Assembly (NCBI GenBank): GCA_013397865.1
Contig: VZTI01001284.1
Coordinates: 615,469-679,468 of the forward strand
DNA: 64,000 nucleotides
From: Struthidea cinerea
Lineage: Eukaryota > Chordata > Aves > Passeriformes > Corcoracidae
Direction of reading: 5' to 3'
The notes under the pieces are model-generated. The model had not been told where the DNA came from. It did no database searches and worked only from the letters and a program-made list of their open reading frames with translations. A program made the position numbers and the translations under genes. Numbering within the stretch: the stretch's first letter is position 1; the number at the start of each line of letters is the position of its first letter. Below are positions 50,301 through 63,983 of this stretch, in pieces.

Positions 50301-53300
50301 CTTCACTTACATGTACAAAACACAAACATATGGCTGAATTAGGAACAGAGGAAAATAAGGAGGAACAGAGGAAATGCTGTCACTGACTGAAAGCAGAGTG
50401 GGTGGGCAGCACCCAACCTTGTCCAAACAGGTTTCCATTCTAATTTTCTGATGGACTGGAAGAGCTATTCCTTCTTCCACCAAAGGCAATGGTTTGTACC
50501 TAACAGGGCTAGCAATTACTAGCTGCCAATATGTCAACCGAATAAGGAGTTGGAACAGCTGAAGGATACTCAGGCAGGTACTGAAGGCTGTGAGAGACCA
50601 TAAGAAGGTGAGGTGGAGAAAACCTGTGGGGTACCTGCCTGGAATGAGACAAACTCAGAATGACAAACATCAAAACATGATTTCCATGTTGCTCTCTCTG
50701 CCCACTGCAGCAATGGCATTATCCATAAACCTGCCCACAGCTTTGACAGTTATGAGAGGAGCAGCCTCTTCTTCTTCTGCAGGCTTGTAAGACACACAAA
50801 TATGTTCTAAGAACTCCAGTTGGAGAAATGGGTAGACAGTTTTTTAATATTGCTATTTGTAGATTATATAAGAGCCAGGGCTTCTTGGGACTCTGTTATT
50901 TTAAACAAATGGTAGATTGCTTCTTTCTCTTGCATGCATAAAGCTGTGTCATGATGGAAAAATAAACACACGGTTGAGAGATTTCTTGAACTCCTGCATG
51001 GTGGTTAATTTTTCAACAGTTCTTTTAATGGCTTTGAGAGCATAATACAGCAGAATCCACAGAGTCAACTCTCACCGTCAGTTCTTCATCACACTGTTGA
51101 AGAAAATCCCATCTATCTTCCAATGTTTTAATTTTTAGCTGTGTTTTTTCCCCATGTCTCTCAGGTCAGCTTTTGATGAATTGCAAATTTTGAATCTGTT
51201 TTTTGAAACAGTTTACAAAAGCATGGCTTTTTAAACCATGTTTGCATAACTCTCCATCTGACTAACCTGCTAAATTCCTTGTCCCAAAAGACATACAGAA
51301 ATGACCCATTTTCAGTGGTTTGCCAACTGTATACTTAAGGACTGCATAAATTTGCCTGACAAACCACAAACAATCCCTGAACTGCCTCTTGATAACCCCT
51401 GGATTTTTTTTGTTGTGTTGGAGTGAAGCTTTTTTTTTCTTTCTCTCCCAGAGCAATGGAAAAAAAAAAAGTAATTGAAATAGATTGGAAGGCTTGATGT
51501 CTTAGGATTTAAAATCCAAAACCAGCTCAGTTACATGTGGCGAATCATTTTTGGTTTATGATGGGCTTTGGATAACAATAAAGTTTTCATACTGCTCCCA
51601 GTGGCCAGCTATTCATTTGCCAGACCCACCAGCATATCTGAATTACTAGCATGCCTGTTGGCAACCAAGGAAGAAAGACTGCAGCCTGAACGGGTGCCAA
51701 GATGGATGTATAACAGGGACCAGTTCTCCAGGAAAAGTCTGCTCCAACCTCGCTGAGTGGACCAGACATTCAGCAGTGCAATTTGAGGAGCTGCGAGGGG
51801 TTGAGGAGGAGACTGCCTGTGCCTTAAGCAGAGCTCCCCATTACTTTCAGAGGCAGGGCAGCTTCCTATATGATCCTGCAAAAGTTTGACCATTATTGCA
51901 TGCAGCCTTGGTCCATGTCTGTTCGTGTTATTTGTTTGCCTGGAGGCTTGGCAGTTTATTTTGACTCCTGCTAGCTCTGCATAGACCAGAGGAAGTGAAA
52001 TGGTTTCTGTTATTTCTCTTGTACAGTGTCAGAATCCATTGTATGTGTGCAAAGCTACTGAAGACCATCTGATTGCCAAGTGTTTCTGGTGGTGGAACTG
52101 GCCTGCTCATTGCAACACACTGGAAAAACAAGAGAAAGAATCCAAAATGACATTCAGCTTCTTAGCAAGTTGATAGAGCCAAGTATTGGCAAGTTAATAC
52201 ATTAGGACTGAAAAGGGAGATAGCTTTCCTTTCCACTTGTCAATTTGATATATTTTGTCTGGAACAAATTAGAACAATATAAAAATATAACTTGGTTGTA
52301 TCATTTTTCTAGCATCATTTTTTTGGAAAATAGATTTGTAATTTAAGGTGCTTTGTTGTGTCTGGGAGCACCAGGTGCTTGCCAGTTCACCATAGTTCAC
52401 CATCTCTGGGTTGCTTCACCACAACCAAAAGCCAAGGAATACAAAGTCTTGTTGATCAAGTTACCTTTCAAAGCTTTGTTTATTAATCTCATTATGCAGA
52501 CTTGTGAGAACGTGGTGGGAGAAGATTTAGATGGGGAGGAAGCTTTTATCTGTGTAGTAAATACAAATAAGAAGATAACATTAAGCCTCTCAATGGGTCC
52601 TGCTGGGCGGGAGGGACGCTGCACCACCCCTCAACAGCAGCGCAGGCTATGGTTGTTCTTGTGAATAAAAGCTTTGTGTTCAAAGAAAAACTGTATTTAA
52701 AACCAACTAGCTAGACCCAAACAAATTATTTTTACTAAACTGAGTTGTTTTGTCCTTTGTATTCTGAGGGAAATGGATCCACAGTGACTGGTTTTCATAA
52801 AACTGTTTCTCAATGGAAAAAAAAAAAGTGTAATTCCAAAAATGTTATGATTTCATCATCTTCCCTGCTAGAGTACTGTTCCGGACACTGGATCCTTCAG
52901 TCTGCCAGCAAATCAGTGAGCTGGACAAACTACTGGACAATGACCCAAAGGAGAGATTTAACTGAGTTAATAAAGACAGTGACTGAGAAGTTCTGGCAGT
53001 AATTTATCTGGCAAGAATGAATTAATGGAAATACAAACTACACTATCAAAGTCTCCTGACACTAGTTTTCCTATGAGAAGATATCAGAATGATATCAGAG
53101 AGAAGACAAAAAGTAAATTAAAACTTCAGAACTTTAAAGTTCTTTGAAACTAGTATTTCCTACGCAGATTAAGTCTCTTGGGTTTAATGAATTTAACAGT
53201 GAAGAAGGAGGGTCATTCTTTTTAATGAACTTTAAAACAGACTCAGGAGCAGACTATGTAAGGGTAATTATTACAACAGGAAACATCAGAGGACATTTTG

Positions 53301-56300
53301 TAGCAGAAAGAAATTCACTGGTCAGAGTCAAGCTCGAAAAAAACCCCCCACAAAATCCAAGTCAGTTTCTGTTCCGTAATGGGAATATGATTAAAGAGAT
53401 GAAACGTTACAATGTATTGCATGTCCTCCTTCAAAGCTGTTGTACATCCAGTACTGGGAGTCTTGGAAAAAGTACTTCAGTTGCCAGTTAAATGTTTTAG
53501 GAGGGCTTTTCATTGCTCTACTTTTTCATTGGTAGGGGGTTGTGGGGTTTCTTTCTTTTGCTTTAAAAGCTTTGAAAAGTTTGGGGGCGCACTGGAACTT
53601 TCCCTACAGGAGCAGACTGATGTCTGTACACAATGGCCATAGCCTGTACTGATTTCAGCAGGCTGGTAGCCAGGGCGACTACTGAATTCTGTTCCTGCGT
53701 GTATCAGACAGCACAGGGAAGAGATGAAAGATTCCCTCGTAGCTTGATGTCATCTCTTTAGCAGATTAACTGGTATGGTGCCATTGCATCAGGACTGTGG
53801 GCAGTTCCATGCTTCTCCTTGGAACACAGACCTCTCTGGTCTGCACAGAGACAGCATGGACACACAACTCCCAGCAGAGATGTGCATAAGAGCGTTGGCT
53901 CCAGGGAGATCGTTCTGAAATAAGGTACCACTTAAACTTAGCAAAAGTAGCAGATTATGGGACTTTTCTCCCTTGCCTCAATAATCTAGGGCAGGTTTGG
54001 CCAGCAAATTCTGTATGACATATACTGTAAGAAATGAGAGCCCTCACATGCTTGAATTGCAATGTGGCTGTAGAATTAGACACCGGGTACCACCAAAGGG
54101 CTGAACACTTCCAGAACTCCCCAATTATTCACGGGAGAAGGCGTCAAAATTGGATTAGAGTCGGGCTGTGTTCCTCACTTCTAACTGAAGCTTTGCTATA
54201 CAAGGGATTCTTGCAATGGGCTTTATCTCCTAAAAAATAGTACAAATAGGATTTGCCTCTCTCTTTTTCAGAGCTAGTACTAAATTTGCAAATTAAGGGA
54301 AAGACAATGGTAATTGCTGACAATTCTTTTAATTTGGTTACACTGTTTATATTTGCTCAGTCATATATTTATTTATGTTTTACACATCAGAGCAGATGAA
54401 AAGAAAATGCATGAATAAACCAACAATCAAAGGAACTGCCACTGCCAGAAAATATTTCAATACATGCTATTTTCCTTTGTGAATTTTACAAAATGAATCT
54501 GTCCTAAGCTTAAGTGTATCAAGTGCTTTAGAATTGTTTTTTACATTATTTTATCCTTCCTGTTTCTGAAGCAAGAAATTTTTGTGACACTCTGCAGTGA
54601 GTCTGTGCCTAGGGACACAAAGAATGACTTGGAAACTATTCAAAACAGGACCTCCTTCCACAAGAGATGGGTCACTATTAATTATAAATTCCGTTTGTCA
54701 TACAATGACTTAAGCAAGGGCTATGATAGTTATTGTCTATGTCATGCTACATTTGTGTTATTCCTACATTTTATAACAGGACAGGTTGCAGAAATCATGT
54801 GCTCAAATTCATTAAACAGCAAACTTTTATTCTGGTATTTTTCTGCATTTACTGCTATGAGTGTTTAAATCTTAAGAGCATCTGATTTCCCAGAAGCACA
54901 ATTCATTTGACAGATCTAACAACCAAGAAGTGTAAGATTTCACCAGACCTTGTAATTTTGTTTGTGAGACTTGGCAGGGAAGCTTCATGCACTAAATCTG
55001 GAGTGTATTGGTTATTCCACTTTAATAATTAAGTCCTAATATGACAGAGGAGAAATAAAAAAGTTTTAAAGAAAAAACGCAAATCAAGGCATTAACCAAG
55101 GAAGACTGTGGTGGATTTGTCAGGGGGTTTATAGCCTTCTTCATACTTCCCCACACAAAAATCCATCTTAGATTATTCACAGAGGGACCAGCCTCCACAG
55201 CTTCCCCATGTGCTGGATTGCAGCTAGCCTTAACCAAAATCTCACAGGCAGCAGCTTGGGCCTCTTCACACCTATCCTACTGCCCTGAGGGATAAGCCCT
55301 GGGCACTAAGGTTTGAGGAGCTGAGGAAAATCGCTTACTGCTTTTCTCTAATGTAATAGAAAAATACGTCATGGCTTTGTTTGGTTGTGGCTTTTTTCCC
55401 TCCTTTATTAAAAGAGCCAGTAGGTCTTATACTGACACCCATATTCATGGGAGCTTTGCCTAAATAAAGTTTAAATATTGGCAAGCACTTCAGTCTTACA
55501 GAAGGACAGCAAAACATACTTTGCTAGGGAAAAAAAGTAAAACAAACTTTTCTCAGTATCATGGTGAGCTCATCTCTGTCCGAGGGGAATTAAAAGCTAT
55601 TCTGTTGATTTAAACGGAAGCAGGATCAGGTCCTTTTTATCAGGGACTGATTCACAGCCTAGGAAAAAAAAAACAACTAGAGAATCTTATGAATATTTTA
55701 AGATTTCTGCTGAAATATGTACCTATGAATAAAATGAGATGTTTCAGTGTAGAAGGAACTCATTACCTAAATTAAAAATAGATGAATCATTTATAAATGA
55801 GAAAGTAAATATAAGGCAATCAAATTATTACATAATAAAATCCTGCAAGGAATACTTGAGCACCAAAGAACGCATTTCATACAACGTGAGTTGGCAGCAG
55901 CATGAGAATTTAAAGAAGCTGGGGAAAGGAGGGAGATGCATTTGTCACACAACGCTGTGTCTGAAACCCAGAGTTTGGGGTCTCCAGTTCACCCAAATCA
56001 GAGGTGGGACTCAGGAGCACAGTAGAACTTTTCATTTAGTGAACCTCCACTCTGTTTCCACAGAAACCTGGGCCCTGAGGCCAGGAACCACATGGCTGCA
56101 CATAGGCAACTTTTCTGAAAACTGGTCATAGATTTATCTACCTGACCCCAGGAGACTGAAAACTTTCAACCAGTATATAACCAAAGAGGAGAGGATCCTA
56201 AAATTCTTTTTTGATTCACTGACTACTGTGAATCATCCTCCAGGGATGTCAATGCCTGATTCATCTCTCCACATAATGGAAAAAGTAAATGACACTCCAG

Positions 56301-56330
56301 AAAAACAGACAAATTTGGACTTGATGTCCA
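47320..56330. other. Long non-coding stretch
   Basis: No recognised gene, RNA or transposable element. It contains an AT microsatellite-like patch at 48,799-48,900, A runs near 51,460-51,470 and 52,818-52,829, and many AATAAA motifs expected by chance in AT-rich DNA. Open frames are at most about 130 codons. One at 55,739-56,131 is lysine-rich at its start and has no recognised domain. Confidence 0.45.
48799..48900. repeat. Degenerate AT/ATAC microsatellite
   Basis: Two neighbouring patches of alternating TA with ATAC variants (tttatatacatgtatatata, then atatatacatacatatatac and atatatgcacata) are separated by about 30 bp of ordinary sequence. Confidence 0.8.
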
Positions 56331-56407
56331 CGATTGGACTGAGATGGACTAGAAGATCTTAAGGGTCTTATTAAGCCTAAATTATTCCATCAGTCTGTGA
56401 TTCTGTT
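56331..56407 (+). mobile_element. Old CR1 3' tail, sense orientation
   Basis: The order ttggactgagatggactag, aagatcttaagggtcttatt, aattattccatcagtctgtg, attctgt matches the CR1 3' end (normally ...ttggactagatgatcttt...ccttccaacc...ttctatgattctgtga) with many substitutions. This is an older copy than those at 7 and 8.3 kb. It is short and inert. Confidence 0.7.
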
Positions 56408-56409
56408 CT

Positions 56410-57905
56410 AAGGGATTTCCCCAATAATGTAGTCTTAAACTGCTTTGTAAAAACTAGCATCAAACCACCATCAGCAAGAAATTTGTGAAATTTCATTTCA
56501 GATGTTCCTATGGAGGCAAGCAGAAAGTTTGCTCTTGTGAGAAAATATAATTTTGGTTCAGGGTTTTTTAAATACAGAGACACATGGATTAGTAGATGGT
56601 TCAATCACACAGATAGCAACCTATCATTTCAGTATTTACAAACTCTTTTTGCAAAGCTGAGTAACATGGTATTTAAAATACTTCCTACATAAACAGTCGA
56701 CGGGATTATTATTTCGATTTGAGTATGGGTAATATCTAGTCCCGATAGGAACTGGTAGAAATTACTCCACAGAACTACACTTGCAGCTACATGTTTAAAG
56801 CTGAGGATGAACAGTAATGACTGAGCAATTTTGAGAGCTGGCAATGATTCAGTGCTCCACAAAGTCTGGCGTCATGCTCAGCAAAGGGAATTCTCCCTGG
56901 GTTATTTCTTCACATGTGATGTGGTGGAAGGAGCTGCAATTTTTGAGTCTGCTTCAAACTTCTTCCAGCACTACTCTCTTTCAAACATATGAAACTACCG
57001 AAATGATTTTATGAAACAAAGCCTCTTTTTATTCCAACCGTCCAAAACATTTACTACAACCAACTGAAATGATGAAATTCTAAATTGTAATGAGAAATCC
57101 TGAGAAAAGACTAAGCTGGTATTAGAAGGATCTTCTCAGGAATTGGCACAACATGTATAAATTTAACAGTCTGGAATGGGAGCTGTTAGAATCCAGTAAG
57201 TTTAGTGTAGGACAGTGTCATTGTGGATTGTTTAAATCAACTTCAAAAGCTGTTAAAGACTTAATAATTCTGAAAATGACACTTATTTTTCTTTTTTGAA
57301 GGTTTAATCTTATTACATGCCAAGAATTTCCTACTTAATGAACCCACAGATATTGTTTCTGGCTTCCACCTTCATAAGTTTTAATTAAAAAAGGGAAATA
57401 GCAATAATTGTAGCTTGCAATTATACACTGTTCAAATACATGAAATTTCACTAGAAGAGTGGTAAAGAAAGTAATGTTTCCCCTATTAATAACTATACCC
57501 CTTCACAGCCCTTCAGAAACACCATGCATTTATTCGATCATGGGCTATCACGTAACACAATCTGGAGCTGTAAGTGCTGGGTACCAAATCTTACTACATC
57601 TTCACTGAGCCGCATTTGCAGATGATAAATTAAAGGCTGCATTCACCAAATCTTACTGATGCAAGTAATTCTTATTTTTGAATGTCTTCTCACTAATTTC
57701 AAACCCTTATTTATATAAATCTTTCCATTGCCCGCAGTAGCACTAACTGGGAGAGTAAAAGTTTCCAGTACCAGTTTTTAAATTATTTGTGAGGATATTT
57801 CATGAACAGATGTGATAAATTCTACTGACTAAATTAGCAGTTATATATTGTATAAAGGGTATGTGTCAAATTATTTTTTGTTGGCACCAGAATTATTTCT
57901 TATTG
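56410..57905. other. Non-coding stretch
   Basis: No gene recognised. A 13-bp direct repeat, accaaatcttact, occurs at 57,583-57,595 and 57,645-57,657. The interval 57,580-57,740 is free of repeats and could be regulatory, but there is no further support. Confidence 0.45.
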
Positions 57906-57910
57906 TTCTT

Positions 57911-57958
57911 TTGGGGGGTGGGGGGAGAGGGAACGGGAGGGGAAACGGGGGAGGGGGT
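57911..57958 (+). other. G-rich tract with strong G-quadruplex potential
   Basis: Eight runs of at least three guanines lie in 48 bp on the plus strand: 57,913-57,918, 57,920-57,925, 57,929-57,931, 57,935-57,937, 57,939-57,942, 57,947-57,951 and 57,953-57,957, with the 6-G runs able to count as more than one block. Spacers are one to four bases. It is strongly purine-biased and sits in an otherwise AT-rich neighbourhood. Confidence 0.85.
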
Positions 57959-57959
57959 G

Positions 57960-60900
57960 ACTTCTCCATGTCCCTTCTCTAAAGAGCTTGAAATTTATGT
58001 GTAGGAGAAAAAACAACTGAAACCAGAACATATGTCTGCAATAAACAAGATTGTGTATAGTTACCACAGACAAGATAGACAAAGAAACAATAGGACTGTT
58101 TAAATCAAGACAGGAAATCCAGTGTGAACGCCAGAAGTGGGATTTAGCTCACCTAACTTTAGCTGTATAAAAGTACGGCATTCGGTCTTAGACACCTGGG
58201 CTGTTGCCACAGTCCATGGAGAGTGACAGATCCATGAAATGGGCCATTCATCCAACATATTTTAGGATGTGATGAATCACTTTCTGCATGTGGTTGTGTC
58301 CATTGACTGCTGTAGGCACCTAGGTAACTGGTCTATATTTAGTGCTTAAATGCCTTTCAGATGACTAAATTAGGTAAGAGAACCCAGCCCAGCTGCCTTG
58401 CAAAGGTCAGGGTATACATCAGGGCGGAGGTGAGTTTTAAAGAAGGATTTACGGACAATAAATTCACTTAGATCATCAGCACAAGAAACAAGTCATGAAA
58501 TGGGAATGTTCTATCTTGGGTCAATAGATCAGAGATTAAATATATCAAGTATGTATTCCCATACTCCCTGCTTCCCCTTCCATTCTTGCCATTTCAAACA
58601 TATATTTAGGTTTTTAAAAGTGTTTTGCTTCGCCTTGCTGCTGTGTACAAGGGAATAGAAACTGGGCTTTATGTTGAGACAGTGAAACCAATGTGGAGGT
58701 GCTGCCAAATGATCAGAGCAGAAAGCTGAAGAATGTTTATTTTCTCTTTAGGCACAGTTTTATTGAAGACAATGCACAACAACAGTAGGAAGATAACGTT
58801 CAAAAATATTTCAAGTGGAAGTGAAAATCAGATAGTGGGAAAACAGTGAAAAGCAGAAAATACCAGAACTATGTTAGATAAACATTATCTCTGACAGGCA
58901 ACAATTTTCTGAAATGGCCATTGATTTCACAGTCTCCATGCAGCTAACAAAATAATCACTGGATGTTTGTGAAATTTTTGATCAAAAATAATTCTTGCAT
59001 GAGGTCTGCGAGCCGTTGTAGTCATAAGTTTTACAGAAGAAAAGTCTAGATAAACACAGGAAAGGTACGTGAAATCTGTTTTATGTTTACAGGAAGAGAA
59101 AATAATACCTTAAGTTATATGTTGTTTTGTCAGCTGAGATTTATTTGTATTTTCATTATTTTATTTTGTCTTTTTGTACTCGGTGCAGTTAAGGAGTGTC
59201 TAGAAAAGGTAATCTAAAAAAAATTATGCAGTTTAAAGGAAATAATTATTAATAACTAATGCTATAATTTTATTCTACAAACAATAATTTAATAATAAAA
59301 TAATGTTTTATGAAAATATTTAAGTAGTTCTCCTATTTACAGCAACTGAAATCCATAATGCTATGATAATCAGCAAGGAGCCAGTCTTAGAGACTATGGA
59401 CTCAGCAAGAGAGCAGATAAATCAAAGCAAAAAGGACTGCCAAACTTGTACATGACATCGAAATGAGTCTGGATACCCTTTGGGTCTTAAATCTATTTTT
59501 GTGTTTGCAGAAGCATCTCAATATTAGAAGAGTTACAATAAATCTCTCTCTCTATGTCAACCCATTAATATGGCTAAACAATAATAAAACTTATGTGAAT
59601 TCATAAAATGCTACAGACACAAGCCTCATAATTTTTTCCACTTTTACTTTTCCCCCAGTGCTGATGAAAACGTCTATCACCCAAGCACTAAAGCCTGGAT
59701 CCCTGGTGACAAACTTTCAGACAAAAGTTGATGAGGAAAAAGCTTCTGTAGTCTTTCTGTGCTTTCTTGCTCTTGTGTTACAGTTGATTCAATTTCTAGA
59801 TACGACTTCAAATTAGACATAACAACTGAATATAATCTTCACAGCATTATTTTAGTCTCTGAAAATGTATGGACTAGTATTACAGTTAAGCGTGCCTAAG
59901 TTAGTAGTGAAGTACTTCATCATGAAGGGCTTTGGTAGTTTCAGAACGGTGCTGGCACAGCTTAGAAAAAATTACTATAATGACCCTTGAAAAATAGCCC
60001 ATTTTCTTGTAGTTTAATTCTAGTCCATGTGCTTGTGGCATGAATAGGAAATCGGAACTCCTTCTCCATACAAGCAGTGTTGCAAAACAAAAGAAGAGCT
60101 CAGACTTTAGAGAGAGGATGCCTTGGTCCGTTATGTATACTGTCACCCACAAGAGAAAATGGCAACAAGGAAAAATCCATCCTTTATCCCCACAAATTCA
60201 TCAATCCAGGGAAAAATAATCTTTGTTGTTCTTGTTCAGATTAAAAATACTTGGAAAGAACCAGTTTCACAAGCAGCACTTTGGTTTTAATTCACCCTGT
60301 AGTAGCCTTGGACACAGCCACCTCAAGGAATGGGCTGGAAAAAGCCCTGCTCCAAGCCCAGCTCCACTGGATGCTGGGATTTGTAACAATCTGTCCTGCA
60401 GATTGGAGACTTCAGTTGAGATACTCAAGGTAGCTTTACACAAAACAGACCAGGTATCAGATATAGTCTGGGATAATGCAGAGCTAGCCAGCAGAGGCTG
60501 ATTTCACATAGCATCAGCAGCCTTCTCCGTGCCTTGATTTGCTCTCTAGCTGGCAGAAAAAGTCTGCAATGGCTTTTAAAAGCACTCGGTTTGGACTCAT
60601 GTTTGTTAGTACTTTGTTTTGACTGTGCTATGTATTGTTATGTAAATATGTGAGAAAGAGTGAAGAGTAATAAAATTGCATGCAGAGTTGTTAACATTAT
60701 CAAAATCTTGTAATTACATAAAAGCAACAGGAAATAAAGTGGTACAGGCACTGCAATGGTACACATTATCATTTTTTTTCCCCTAATGGTGACAGTATGT
60801 TCCCTCAAGATCATCTTCCTGCATGATGCAAGGATATGAGTATGGAAGCCATGCCTCATTTCCTTTTCCTTACCTGAGTTCATCTTCAGAGCTGAGCAAT

Positions 60901-61020
60901 ATATTTTCCAGGTGCTACCCAGAAGTATGTCTACTGAGGCAGCAATTCTCATCCATTTCCACATCTCTCAGCTCCAGCTAGCATTTCAGCAAGATTGCTG
61001 ACCTCCTCTTTCCTCTCTTT
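57960..61020. other. Non-coding stretch
   Basis: No recognised gene. The interval 59,100-59,330 is very AT-rich with several TAAT/TTAAT cores, an acaata SOX-like site and a tcagctga E-box-like palindrome, so it may be a regulatory element. Open frames are about 110 codons or fewer. Confidence 0.4.
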
Positions 61021-61033
61021 CCTTTCATCCCAG

Positions 61034-61078
61034 GCCTTTAGTATAAAGTGTCTGCAGATGTCTACTACCAAAGCACAG
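61034..61078 (+). other. Candidate 45-nt internal exon
   Basis: A long pyrimidine tract (ctcctctttcctctctttcc then tttcatcccag, AG at 61,032-61,033) precedes a 45-nt interval. The interval is open in one frame (AFSIKCLQMSTTKAQ) and ends in CAG|GTAGCT (GT at 61,079). The length is a multiple of three. It is on the plus strand downstream of CpG island 2. The peptide is unrecognised, and the evidence is only the splice-site pair. Confidence 0.15.
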
Positions 61079-61079
61079 G

Positions 61080-63980
61080 TAGCTGATGGATCAATGCCAG
61101 ATGGGCTAGCCATAAACTTCCTGGCTGGAAAAAAAGCTGTTCCTTTTTGGGTTTCTCTCGGTTTTAGGTTCCTTGGTAGCCCTGAAGAAAGGGGCTGAAA
61201 TGCAACAGGGCTTCAGCAACTCCTCCTATGTTACAAGGAAGAGTAGAGTCAGTCTAACTGAATGGGACCCTAGGTGCAGGTAAGCCCACAGAGATTTTCT
61301 TCATGCCTACCCAGCCTTACCAGGAGGTGGGCTCTGTATCACGGAGCTGATCCCTACAGTTTTATATCCTTGCCATGTTAGATATTTTTAAGGGCCTTCT
61401 TTTACTTGAGGTTGCCATAGGGACCTGCACACATAGTCTGAGAGGCTCTTCAGGGGCAGACCTCGGTACCCTGTGTTCTGGTGGCATCACCAAGTGTCAA
61501 AGAAATGTCACAACCATAGCAGCAGCCAGAGCAATAGAGCCAAAACCTGGGCTCTGTTCACACCACACAGTTTACATTAGCATCCAAGAAAAAAGATGAA
61601 AATACCTTCCTCTTTAGGAGGTGCATGACTTGCTAACTCATGCATAAGTAATTATAACGCCATACTTTATTGAGATTCATGAGAAGAAATGAAATACAAG
61701 TCGTAACCTATGCCAAACATACTAGTTCCTGCCTACGTATAGATAATGAATAAAATGTAGTCAGATTTGTTCAATTCCTTTTCAGCTGCCTCCTAGAGGT
61801 TTCCTACAATATTTTCTACACACCAAATCAGATTTGTCCTAAACAGGAATACAGGACTCGAGTCATCTCATCCAGTTCTCTGTTATCACAGGCAGCTACA
61901 TTTGGCAGGGCTAGTCAGTCTGCATTGTTCAAAACAGTTTGAAGTTTTTGCCTCTTTTCCTCCTAGGAAAAAAACCCTTCATAGATATATATACACATGA
62001 TAGCAAAGTTTTGATTTCCCTGCATAAGCAAAGTTATATTTTTTTTGTGTGTGGGCTTGTTGCCACAATATCTGATTGCTCTGGAATACTGTGGGTTAGG
62101 TACAAGTGTTCAGAGAAAACATGAGGAAAAAACATATGTACTCATTAGTGAAAAAGATCATCATGACAGATTGCTCTCCATATGTGGAATTTCTGTGTTG
62201 TAACCTTGCTATTTACATGACACATGAAAAATGTGTCATTTTCTAATGAAAAATTTCACTTTATATAATATCTTACTAGTCATAAGGCATGAAGAAGTTT
62301 ATTTCTATTTCTATGGAAGGGACCTGCCACAAATTTAATGCTTTAGCAGTAGTGTATTTATTGATATTATTGCAAAACATGGACATTGCAATACTGGGGG
62401 AACCAAGAGAAATTAAACAGGTGAGAATAATTAGCCCATAATTGATGTCACGAAGCTCAGACAATTCTCCATACTTCAAAAGTTTACCTCCAGAAGTTTT
62501 CTTATCTACTGTGTGTGAGAAAAGGGAAATATTTATTAGTCAAAGAAGTCGATTAAATCTTGCAATGCAAATGCCAGAATTTACTTACACCTAATTAAAC
62601 TTTCCTGAGTATCTTTAAATTAATAATTTGCAAAATATCAGCAATATTGAAATATTAGTCAAATAATTCCATCAGTTTTCTTCCTTGAAATTTGAATATT
62701 TTTAGATGTTAAATATTTATGAAGAAAACTGTCATTTAGAATAAAGAAGATAGAGCAGAAGAGTTTGCCATCCAGTAAACAGATTACTCTTCCTTTAGCT
62801 CAATTTTTTTTTCAGTTTTGTTTAAGTTGCCCAGCAAAAAAATATTAGATGGAAATCTCCTAAAATAGGCATTTTCTTAAATCCTCGGAATAGAATCATA
62901 TTCCTGTAATCTTTCTTTAGGCAGAACCCTAACCACCTTGAACACAATCTGTTCCAAAACTCATGTAATCAGTGGAAACATTTCCACTTACTTCAGTGAA
63001 TTTTGGAAAAGGGAATATCACAAAAAGTAGTAGGCTGCTATTTCATGTTTTCAGACAGTAAGTACATGACATTTTTGTAGCTATGTCTGAACTATTTTAA
63101 ACTCCAGCAAAGACTATTGCACATGATATTCAGAGACCTAAACTTTCTTTTTGCAAAGAAACTGAAATAGACTTAAAAATCAAGATTTTTCCTTTTTGGT
63201 TACTTTTTTTATGAGAAAAGGCAAAGTGAAGTTTCACTGCTTTGCGGAACTGCCATGTAGAACTGCTTATCTTCTGGTAGTGATTTTCTTTCATGGGGAA
63301 CTCAAATATACCATAGGGACATGGAGAAATACATCTGTTTCCACACTGAAACTACTGGCAAGGATAAATTATTAAGTATTTTTGGGAAAAACACAGAATA
63401 TAATGGACATATTACAGTATTTTTCCATGATGAAATCAGAAATGTAACTAGCCTTTATATTTGATTATCAGTTCAAGTCTTTTAAAGTCTAAACCTAGCT
63501 TGCTTTAAATGGACAGCAATTTTGCAAAGTTTGTACATTTTTAGTTTTCTTTTCTTTGCATTTAGTGTCCCCAGATAATAAAAATTATATAAAAAAGCAA
63601 CTGCGCTGAGAGGTAATTTCATGTAACTTTCATTAGGGTTCTCAGATAAATATCTAAAGAGTATCAAGGATAATTTTGCCACATTAATTCATCTAAAACA
63701 GTGTGCGTCCAATGCAAATTTTTTTTTTGTTTTCTGAATGAATGCATATATCTGTGGTAATAAATCATTTTCTGATATTAGCGAAGAAGATTTTATGGTG
63801 CCATTAATTACATAGTCCAGCTGGAGGCACTTTTGCATGAGTTCTAGAGAGATGTGACAGCAGTGAGTAATTCTATTAATCAAATGCAGATATTATTTGT
63901 AAGGAACATACTAGCAATTCCACATTTTATATGTAACGCTCCAAATGAACCTGACATGTACTTTTACTTTCAGCCTCTTC
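61080..63980. other. AT-rich non-coding stretch
   Basis: No gene or transposable element recognised. A 9-bp stem atgacacat/atgtgtcat with a 5-nt loop lies at 62,217-62,239. The interval 62,570-62,740 is very AT-rich with clustered TAAT cores. Many T runs occur on the plus strand. Confidence 0.45.
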
Positions 63981-63983
63981 TTC

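Noticed and set aside
55085..55330. Moderately GC-rich segment as an old repeat or exon
   Set aside because: No repeat family or splice signals could be matched.
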